Below, one piece after another: positions 16,415 through 23,752 of a stretch of 64,000 nt of DNA (its first letter is position 1; each line of letters starts with the position of its first letter). A program made the translations under genes and the position numbers. The stretch is from contig JAXMAO010000002.1 in the NCBI GenBank assembly GCA_046350375.1, forward strand, positions 1-64,000. The letters are read 5' to 3'. The stretch is from JAXMAO01 sp046350375 (GTDB lineage: Bacteria > Planctomycetota > Phycisphaerae > UBA1845 > UTPLA1). Below the pieces are notes generated by a model. The model saw only the letters and a program-made list of their open reading frames with translations, made no database searches and was not told the origin of the DNA.

Positions 16415-18212
16415 CTAGTTCGGCTTCGCCGCGTCCGCCTTCGGCCGCACGGCTTCGTCCAGCGCCGGATCAACTTCCGCCACCGGCCGATCGACCCGCG
16501 CCCCCGGACCCGCCGGAACCATCTGCGGGTTCTCCATGTAGAACCGCATCCGCGACAGGCTCTCGGTGATCTCGACAAAGCTCGGCTGCGGCAGCTTCCA
16601 GACCGACGCGTCCCGATTCGCCCCCAGTTGAGCCCACGGTCGATCGCCGCTCGACACGGGCGTGCCCGTCGACACCGTCGCCGGCAGCGGCGCCACCAGC
16701 CCCATCTTGCCGCCACCACCGACCGGCGCAGGCGGCGGCGCGCTGATGACCGGCGCCGCGCTCTTCTCCACCGGCGAAGCAGCCGGAATCGCCGGCGCTG
16801 CCGACACAACCGCCGATCCCCCGGCGGGAGCGGCCGCGCTCGGCGCTCTGGCTGCGGGCGGAGCCGCGGCGACCGCGGCGTTCTTATTCGGCGAGCCCGG
16901 CTCGGGCGCCTCGAGCAGCTCGGCCACCGTCGGCGCGGGGCGCGGAGCCGGTGCGACCGCCGCATTCGTCGCCGGCGCGACTGCCGGCGCCGCGCTGGGT
17001 GTCGCGGTGACCGCGCGCGATGGCGCGCCGATGGCGCCGGTGCCGCGGTGGCGACGCGCGCGCTGCCCGTCTTGGCGCTCTCCAGAATCAGGTCGATGTC
17101 CGACGGCGCGGCCTGCTCGACTGCGACGGCGTGCCAGACGCCGGCGTGATCTCTTCGATCTGCACATCCGGGCTCGATTCGCCGCCGGTCGAACCGCCCG
17201 CGTTCAGCGGCGTCTCCGTGCCGGTCGCGGCCGGGCTGGCGGCGGTCGGTGCCGGTGACGGCGCCGCGGCGCTGCCGACCGGCTTGAAGCTCGCACCGTT
17301 CGGCCACTCGCCGCCACCCGCGGGCGTCGTTCCGCCCGGGTTCGATTGCGTCAGCGGAGACCCCGGACTGGCGCCCTGCTTGGGCTGCGCCGACTCGTTC
17401 ACCACCTGCACCAGGTGCGAGAAGCCGAACCCGAGATTCCCGGCGCGGTCGGCCGCCGCCACGCGGAAAACCAGCCCGCGCCCCACCGCGTCCATCGGAA
17501 CGCTGTAGGTGTACTGCCCCTCGGCGGCCTGGTCCTTCTGCAGCACCGTCCAGTTCGGATGGTCGCTTGAGAAGTCCGCCGTCACGCCGATCTCGCACGG
17601 CTGCTCGATCAGGTGAAAGTCGTGCGCCTTGTAGCTGAGCGTGATCTGCTGCCCCGGGTTGTACCACGCCTGGTTCGGCTCGACGACCAGCTCGACGTCC
17701 GGCACCACGGTGTCGACGTGATAGACGCGCACCGGCTCGGCGACCGGCGTCTTGGCCGGCTCCTGCCCCGGTCCGGCGAAGCGAATCCCGTAGTCGCCGT
17801 CGGCCGGCGCTTCGAACCAGTAGTAACTCTGCGCCTGCCCGAAGTAGCCCGCCTTCTTCCACTCAAATCCGTTGTTGTCGGTGTACCACACCGCCACGCG
17901 CGGCAGCATCTCGGGCGTGTAGTTGCCCGGCTGGCGGATCGGAAAGACGCGCTTCGACGTGAAGAAGTGATCCGGGTCTTCCGGCCGCGCCTTGGGCGCC
18001 ATCTTCAGCTCTTCCGCCGGCTTCTGGTAATAGGGCGCGTCGTGGGCCCATTCCGGGTACGAGTTCGGCGGATCGAACGGCGCCTGCTTGTCGGACCGCG
18101 GCGTGCGGTCCTTCAGCGCGAACGGCTTGGGCATCTGGCACCCCGCCGCGCCGATCAAACACACGGCCACCCCGGTCAACGCACGACGCACGTCGCAGAC
18201 GATTCGAGTCAT
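16415..18212 (-). CDS. Lipoprotein with Ala/Pro-rich C-terminal half (apparent frameshifts), function unknown
   Basis: I do not recognise the family. The start ATG at 18212 has GAGGG upstream, and the N-terminus has a signal with lipobox IGAAGC. The first half (to about 17,160) is a folded-looking region rich in Tyr/Trp with VPDVELVVEPNQAWYNPGQ and VPMDAVGRGLVFRVAAADRA, suggesting Ig-like or surface beta-structure. After this the frame ends at 17088. A second frame supplies APSDIDLILESAKTGSAR (about 17,150-17,040) and a third a long Ala/Pro linker and a C-terminal block WKLPQPSFVEITESL...MRFYMENPQM. Two indels about 100 bp apart would join them into one protein of about 590 residues, probably an envelope protein. 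Confidence 0.65.
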
Positions 18213-18356
18213 GACAGATTTCCCTCGCGGCAATGGCTGAAAAAGTCGCCTTGATATCGGAGCCGCCGCGGGAACAAGTCGAGCCGAAGTCGCACCGCGC
18301 CCCCGCGCGGCCCGACAGCACTGTGAAACGCGAAGCTCGGCCGGAAAACTCACACG

Positions 18357-19139
18357 CTAGCGGAATCGCGCGACCGCGCGCCGGAAGAACCGCAGGCCGT
18401 CGATTTCAGTATTGCCAACGCGGGTCCAGTCCGGCCGCTGCTCGGCCCGGACGAACCGCTCCGGGTGTGGCATGAGGCCGAACACCCGCCCGGACGCGTC
18501 GCACACCCCCGCGATGTCGCCTTCACTGCCGTTCGGGTTGTACGGCCCGTCCGACAGCCCGTTTTCAGCATTGAAATAGCGCAGCGCCAAGCAGCCGGCC
18601 GATTCCAGCATTGCCACGGCCGATGGCCCGCGCTCGCCCCCCGGGCCCGTCCCGATCACGAACTTCCCCTCGGCATGCGCGATCGGCAGCGACAGCGTCT
18701 CGCCCGGCTCGAACAGCGGACAGCTCGACTTCCCCGCCCGCATCGTCACCCAGCGCGCCTCGAACCGGCCCGAGTCGTTCATCATCAGCGTCACCGGCGG
18801 CAGGCCCGGCCCGGGCAGCAGCCCCGCCTTCACCAGCACCTGGAACCCGTTGCAGATCCCCAGCACCAGCCCGCCGCCCGCGACAAACGCCGCCAGCTCC
18901 GCCGCCAGGTGGCGACGCAACTGCTGCGCGAACACCGTCCCCGACGCTATGTCATCGCCGTACGAAAATCCGCCCGCAATCGTCAGAATCTGGTAATCGC
19001 TCAGCCGGCCGGGCTGCTCCACCAGCCGGTTGATGTGCGCGCGGGTCGCCGCAGCGCCCGCCAGCGACCAGGCGAACTGCGTCTCCTCGTCGCAGTTGGT
19101 GCCGGCCGCCCGCAGGATGAGCACGCGCGGAATCGCCAC
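18357..19139 (-). CDS. purQ: Phosphoribosylformylglycinamidine synthase, glutaminase subunit PurQ
   Basis: Supplies ammonia from glutamine for the fourth step of purine synthesis. A class I glutamine amidotransferase of 260 residues with N-terminal RVLILRAAGTNCDEET, oxyanion segment GGFSYGDDI, nucleophile Cys in LGICNGFQVL and the catalytic His in GLMPHPERF. All are present. The partner subunits (PurL, PurS) are not in the window. It is divergent from the BtuF-like gene, with a 69-bp gap. Confidence 0.95.
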   Translation of the reverse strand: MAIPRVLILRAAGTNCDEETQFAWSLAGAAATRAHINRLVEQPGRLSDYQILTIAGGFSYGDDIASGTVFAQQLRRHLAAELAAFVAGGGLVLGICNGFQVLVKAGLLPGPGLPPVTLMMNDSGRFEARWVTMRAGKSSCPLFEPGETLSLPIAHAEGKFVIGTGPGGERGPSAVAMLESAGCLALRYFNAENGLSDGPYNPNGSEGDIAGVCDASGRVFGLMPHPERFVRAEQRPDWTRVGNTEIDGLRFFRRAVARFR

Positions 19140-19208
19140 GGCGCGATTCTACCGGTCCGCCCGCGTCGCACCATCGCGATTTTGACGCCCCGCGCCGCGA
19201 ATCGCACA

Positions 19209-20111
19209 ATGTCCCGCATGTGGCGAACCGGCGCGCTGCTGGCGGCGGCCTTGGCGATCGCGGCGGCCGCGACGGTCGCCCGGCTGCGATTCTCCACCGA
19301 CGGCGTCGTCCGCCGATCCGCCACCACCGCCCCGCCGCAACGCATCATTTCGCTCGCGCCCGGCATCACCGAAACCTGCTTCGCGCTCGGGCTCGGCGAT
19401 CGCCTGGTCGGCCGCACCGAGCATTGCGACTTTCCGCTGCAGGCGCACGCCATTCCCGCCGTCGGGTCGCTGCTCGATCCCAATCTCGAAGCCATCGTCG
19501 CCCTCGACCCCGGCCTCATCCTCGTCGCTCGCAGCGGCAAGGACCTCCGCGGCCGGCTCGACGCCATCGGCCTGCCCTACCTCGCGCTGCCCAACGACAA
19601 GCTCGACGACGTCTTCGCTTCCATCCACCTGATCGCCGAGCGCTGCGACTGCGGCGCCGCCGGCGAGCGGCTCACCCGCGCCCTCCGGCAGCGCGTCGCG
19701 GTGGTTCGCACGGCCGCCCGCGGCACAGCCCCGCGCCGCGTGCTGGTCTCCATCTCGCCCAGCCGCGTGCCGATGCAGGCGCCCTACGTCGCCGGACCCG
19801 GCTCGTTTCTCGGCTCGCTCATCGAGCTGGCCGGACACACCGTCGTGCCCGCCGACCTGGGGCGCGACTACGCCGAGGTGCCGCTCGAAAGTGTCGTCGA
19901 AACCAACCCGGACGTGATCATCGAATTCCGCGGACTGGCCGGCGAACCCACCGCCCTGGCGGCCGATCCGCTGACGGCCTGGGGCACCTTGCCCGAGTTG
20001 CAGGCTGTGCGCGACCGGCGCGTCTATGTGCTGCACGGCACCCGCTACGTCATCCCCGGGCCGCGAATCGTCGACACGCTTGAAGAACTCGCCGCGCTGC
20101 TGCGCCGCTGA
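19209..20111 (+). CDS. Periplasmic (cobalamin-type) ABC transporter substrate-binding protein, BtuF-like
   Basis: A 300-residue protein with an N-terminal hydrophobic signal or anchor and a class III periplasmic-binding fold. RIISLAPGITETCFALGLGDRLVG and HCDFPL near the start and VGSLLDPNLEAIVALDPGLILV match the BtuF/FecB group, as does the end ELQAVRDRRVYVL. The ligand is probably a corrinoid or iron chelate. The presence of a cobalamin-dependent metH in this window makes cobalamin plausible, but no permease or ATPase lies nearby. Confidence 0.82.
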   Translation: MSRMWRTGALLAAALAIAAAATVARLRFSTDGVVRRSATTAPPQRIISLAPGITETCFALGLGDRLVGRTEHCDFPLQAHAIPAVGSLLDPNLEAIVALDPGLILVARSGKDLRGRLDAIGLPYLALPNDKLDDVFASIHLIAERCDCGAAGERLTRALRQRVAVVRTAARGTAPRRVLVSISPSRVPMQAPYVAGPGSFLGSLIELAGHTVVPADLGRDYAEVPLESVVETNPDVIIEFRGLAGEPTALAADPLTAWGTLPELQAVRDRRVYVLHGTRYVIPGPRIVDTLEELAALLRR

Positions 20112-20144
20112 ATCACATCGCCCGTGAATTGCGTGGCACGGGCA

Positions 20145-20285
20145 ATCGAATGGGTGGCACAGACGTCCCGCCCGTGTCCGGCCCGGTGAACCGCAGCCCT
20201 CTCCCGGTAGCGGGAAAGATTCTCTTTGCCGCCGATGAGAGCTTGTCGCGCCGCACGGGCGTCCCGCCCGTCCGCGTCCGGCAGC
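20145..20285. repeat. Dispersed repeat cluster (ACGGGCG/CGCCCGT units)
   Basis: This region between two convergent genes holds degenerate copies of units also found at 23511-23705: a CGGTAGCGG..AAGATTCTC segment followed by TTTGCCGCCGA, and hairpins of the form GCACGGGCGTCCCGCCCGT. No gene is seen in 20112-20322. Confidence 0.65.
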
Positions 20286-20322
20286 CTGCCCGGCCTCGGC
20301 GGAATCGCGCGCCGGCGGCCCG

Positions 20323-21792
20323 CTACAGCAGCTCGCGCAGCTTTCTCTTGAACAGCTTGCCCGTCGGGCCGCGCGGCAGATCGGCCTGCACGATCACCCG
20401 CCGCGGCACCTTGTAGGCCGCCAGCCGCGCGCGGCAATGTTCGCGCAGCTCGATCTCCGCCACGCTCGCCCCCTCGCGCGGCGACACGAAGGCCACCACC
20501 ACCTCGCCGCGGCTCGCATCCATCTGCCCCAGCACCGCCGCCTCGGCCACCGCCGGATGCTCTTCCAGCGCCCCCTCGATCTCGCGCGGATACACGTTCT
20601 CGCCGCCGACGATGATCATCTCCTTCTTCCGGCCGGTGATCGCGATGTATCCGTCGCCGTCGATCCGCCCCATGTCGCCCGTCTTGAACCAGCCGTCGCT
20701 CGTCATCACCGCGGCCGTCTCGTCCGGCCGCTTGTAGTACCCCCGCATCACGTTCGGCCCGCGGACGTACAGCTCGCCCACGTCGCCCGCCGGCAACGCC
20801 GCGCCGCCGTCATCGTGGCTTGTCACCTCGACGCCCGGAATCGCCCGCCCCACCGTGCCGCGCCGGTGCGACCACGGCAGATCGAGCGACACCACCGGCG
20901 ATGTCTCCGTCAGCCCGTAGCCCTGCACCAGCGTCTTGCCGAACCGCTCCGCCATCGCGGCATAGACCGTGTCGGACAGCGGCTCGCCGCCGGAAATCAG
21001 GTACTCCAGCGACGCCAGGTCCGCCGGCGCGGCCGAGCGCTGCCGCACCAGCGCCTGATACACCGACGCCACCGCCATCATCACCGACAGCCGCTGCTCG
21101 CGCACCGTTTGCAGCACCGTGTGCGGCGAAAACCGCGGCAGGTAATAGGTCGTCGCCCCCAGCGCAATCGGCACCAGCAGCAGCGCCGTCAGCCCGAACG
21201 TGTGAAACAGCGGCAGCAGCCCGAGAAAGCGATGCTCGGCCTGAAGCTTCGCCGCCGCGATGCACCCGTCTACATCAAACGCCAGGTTCCGCTGCGTCAG
21301 GCAGACGCCTTTCGGCTGCGCCGACGTGCCCGACGTGTACAGAATCACCGCCAGGTCGTCCGGCGACACGCGCGGCGCCGCCGGCCGCCGACGCAGCCGC
21401 TCGAGCACCATCGCGCGCCGCATCGGCAGCTCGTCGAGAAACACGCTCCGCACCGGCAGCGGCGCCAGCAGGGTCGCGAAATGCCGAATCGCGATCACCA
21501 GGTCGATGCCCGAATCGGTCACAATGCCCGCCAGCTCGGCCGGCTGCAGCAGAAAGTTGATCGGTATGGCCGTTCGACCCGCCCACAACACGCCGAACAG
21601 CGTCCCCACGAACCCCACCGACGACGGCAGCATGATGCCGACCCGGTCGAGCCGCGTCTCGCGCTCCACCCGCCGGCGAAGCACGTCCGCCAGCCGCACC
21701 AGGTTCGCGTAGGAAAGTCCGCGCGTCGGGTCTTCGGCGGCGATGCGGTCGGGCACACGGTCGGCCGACGCCAGCAGTTTCTCGATCAGCAC
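20323..21792 (-). CDS. AMP-forming acyl-CoA synthetase / ligase
   Basis: A 489-residue ANL-superfamily enzyme that activates a carboxylic acid as an acyl-adenylate and passes it to CoA. Motifs in order are the ATP-binding loop YTSGTSAQPKG, LPLFHTFGL, YGLTETSPVVS, the Asp in TGDMGRIDGDGY, the hinge GRKKEMIIVGGENVYP and the C-terminal lysine in PTGKLFKR. The substrate is probably a medium- or long-chain fatty acid but cannot be fixed from sequence. It is monocistronic and convergent with the BtuF-like gene. Confidence 0.92.
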   Translation of the reverse strand: MLIEKLLASADRVPDRIAAEDPTRGLSYANLVRLADVLRRRVERETRLDRVGIMLPSSVGFVGTLFGVLWAGRTAIPINFLLQPAELAGIVTDSGIDLVIAIRHFATLLAPLPVRSVFLDELPMRRAMVLERLRRRPAAPRVSPDDLAVILYTSGTSAQPKGVCLTQRNLAFDVDGCIAAAKLQAEHRFLGLLPLFHTFGLTALLLVPIALGATTYYLPRFSPHTVLQTVREQRLSVMMAVASVYQALVRQRSAAPADLASLEYLISGGEPLSDTVYAAMAERFGKTLVQGYGLTETSPVVSLDLPWSHRRGTVGRAIPGVEVTSHDDGGAALPAGDVGELYVRGPNVMRGYYKRPDETAAVMTSDGWFKTGDMGRIDGDGYIAITGRKKEMIIVGGENVYPREIEGALEEHPAVAEAAVLGQMDASRGEVVVAFVSPREGASVAEIELREHCRARLAAYKVPRRVIVQADLPRGPTGKLFKRKLRELL

Positions 21793-21960
21793 CCGTCCAC
21801 CTCGCGCGTCGCGGCGGATGGTAGGTGCCCGCGCCGAAAGCGTCCAACCCCGCCGGGGGCGCAGCGGCGGGGTGGCGCAACGCGGTGCTCGCGCCGGCAG
21901 CCGGGCTTCCCCGGCCCACGTCGACGCCGCAGCCGCGATCTGCTCAAACGCGCGGGAACG

Positions 21961-22131
21961 CTATTCGACCAGGTAGCACGGGGGCTCGGGCGCAGCGTGC
22001 GGCGCCGGACCATGCGCGGTCGCCAGTCGGGTGGAAAGCCAGCGGCGAACGGCCGAGAACCAGGCGCGGACACGCGGCGTGCGGCGCGGCCGCCATTCCC
22101 GCTGCGTCACAACAATCGGAACCGAAGTCAT
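21961..22131 (-). CDS. Small hypothetical protein, 56 residues
   Basis: I do not recognise it. The case for a gene is the start: a perfect GGAGG (22139-22143, minus strand) lies 7 bases before the ATG at 22131. The product is basic, rich in Arg and Trp (REWRPRRTPRVRAWFSAV), without a signal or membrane span. It is the only coding-like object in the 817-bp gap between the acyl-CoA synthetase and the kinase. Chance occurrence cannot be excluded. Confidence 0.4.
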   Translation of the reverse strand: MTSVPIVVTQREWRPRRTPRVRAWFSAVRRWLSTRLATAHGPAPHAAPEPPCYLVE

Positions 22132-22143
22132 CAGACACCCTCC

Positions 22144-22609
22144 GCGCGAGGTGGGTTGCCTTCGGCCGGACGACCCGTCTCCGGCCAAAGCCCCGAGTTG
22201 CAAGCGCTGTGCCATGCACAAGTTGTCGTAAATCGCCCCGTTTTGCGAGGTCGGCGCCCCCGGCCGCGCGTGTCTCTACCCACCCCCAGTTCCCCAATCC
22301 GCGGCAATCTTCACCCCGCCCGCCCGCCCGCCGACACTTGGGTGCACCGTACGATATTCCTGGAAGACCGGGTCGCGGATCGGCGACGGGCGGCGGAGCC
22401 GCGTCCGCCCGAAATGAATCGCCGCCGCCACGACCATGTCAGCCGGCACATTGCGGAGGGCGTTTGAGGATTCGAGCGGGCCCGTCGATCGCCATCATTC
22501 TCTCCATTCATCGGCCCTGCCGAGTCCGCCCCCTGCCCCGCCCGCAGTTGCCCGCCGACGCGGTTCTGCTTCCGGCCGCCCCCGCGCGGCCGCCGATTAT
22601 CGCGGCGGG
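22144..22609. other. Intergenic region, nothing recognised
   Basis: Between the small ORF and the kinase I see no conserved motif, hairpin with T-run, or repeat. It presumably holds divergent promoters, but no convincing -35/-10 pair was found. Confidence 0.4.
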
Positions 22610-23449
22610 ATGGGTTTGATGGGCCAACTCGCTGATGAGCTGGTCGTGGTCCGCGACCTGGGACGCGGTGCGCACACCCGCATCTCCCTGGCCCGCCACC
22701 CCAAGACCCTGGCGCTCTACTGCCGCAAGTCCGTGCTGGCCGGCGCCCCCAACTTCCAGTCGCAACTGCGACAACTTCGATCAGAATACGACGTCGGCCA
22801 CGACAACCGCCACCCCGCCCTGCGCCAGACCCTCGAGTTCGGCCTCGTCCGCAGGTTCTTCCGCGTCGCCGAGGCCTACGTCATCCTCCAATACGTCGAT
22901 GGCACGCCGCTGGTCGAATACGGCCCGCGCGCCACCCTCGACCGCCTCGTCCGCATCTTCTGGCACGTCGCCGACGGACTGGTCGACCTTCACCACCGCG
23001 GCTTCGTCCACGCCGACCTCAAGCCGCACAACATCCTCATCACCGCCGACGAGCGCCCCGTTCTCATCGACTTCGGCCAGTCCTGCCCCATCTGGCACTC
23101 CAAGGCCCGCATCCAGGGCACCGCCGACTTCATCGCCCCCGAGCAGGTCAGCTGCGAGCCGCTCGACCCGCGCACCGACGTCTTCGGCCTCGGGGCCACC
23201 ATGCACCTCGTCCTGCTCGGCAAGCCCGTCACGACAGAGCTCAACGCCACCAGCGTCCGCAAGGGCGGACGCATCACCCTCGACCGCCGATCCGCCGAGC
23301 CCGCCGCCGAGCCGCGCACCCTCGACCCGGCCCTCAAGAAGCTGATCGACGACTCGCTCCTGCCCGACCGCGCCGCGCGACCCGCCAACATGACCGCCGT
23401 CCGCGATCGGCTCGAGCTCTGCCTCCGCCGCCCGCAACGCACCGCGTAG
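22610..23449 (+). CDS. Small Ser/Thr protein kinase-like protein
   Basis: A 279-residue soluble protein that is only a kinase domain. Recognisable parts are a weak nucleotide loop DLGRGAHTRISLA, lysine in ALYCRKSV, catalytic loop HADLKPHNIL, DFG in LIDFGQSC, and APEQ with DVFGLGATMHLVL. The usual HRD arginine is replaced by Ala (HAD), seen in kinases not regulated by activation-loop phosphorylation. The glycine loop is also degenerate, so weak or atypical activity is possible. The ATG at 22610 was chosen because the fold begins there; a longer frame to 22436 adds only low-complexity residues. Confidence 0.82.
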   Translation: MGLMGQLADELVVVRDLGRGAHTRISLARHPKTLALYCRKSVLAGAPNFQSQLRQLRSEYDVGHDNRHPALRQTLEFGLVRRFFRVAEAYVILQYVDGTPLVEYGPRATLDRLVRIFWHVADGLVDLHHRGFVHADLKPHNILITADERPVLIDFGQSCPIWHSKARIQGTADFIAPEQVSCEPLDPRTDVFGLGATMHLVLLGKPVTTELNATSVRKGGRITLDRRSAEPAAEPRTLDPALKKLIDDSLLPDRAARPANMTAVRDRLELCLRRPQRTA

Positions 23450-23510
23450 CAGCCCGGCACGTTTGACGAATAACCCAATTGCCTCGCGCCGCCCGGCCGA
23501 CTGCGGCCAT

Positions 23511-23705
23511 CCCGGTAGCGGCGAAGATTCTCTTTGCCGCCGAAGTCAGGGCCGGCACGTGCGCCTCCGCGTGGCACGGGCGACTACTTTGGGTGGTACG
23601 GGCGTCTCGCCCGTGTGATGCCCCGGTAGCGGCAAAGATCCTCTTTGCCGCCGAAGTCAGGGGCGGCACGTGCGCCTCCGCGTGGCACGGGCGTCTCGCC
23701 CGTGT
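23511..23705. repeat. Tandem pair of a ~72-bp dispersed repeat with palindromes
   Basis: Two near-identical copies (about 23511-23582 and 23622-23693) share a CCCGGTAGCGGC start, TCTTTGCCGCCGAAGTCAGG, and GTGCGCCTCCGCGTGGCACG. Each is followed by a hairpin, perfect in the second copy: CACGGGCG-TCT-CGCCCGTG. Related units occur at 20145-20285. They fill the 303-bp gap between convergent genes (kinase and TPR protein), where no gene is seen. Confidence 0.8.
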
Positions 23706-23752
23706 CCTGCCTCTGCCGTGCGGATCGCTTCCCGCCTGGCCCGCGCAATCCG

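Noticed and set aside
20437..22467. A 676-codon plus-strand frame opposite the acyl-CoA synthetase
   Set aside because: Arg/His-rich antisense shadow without motifs or SD.
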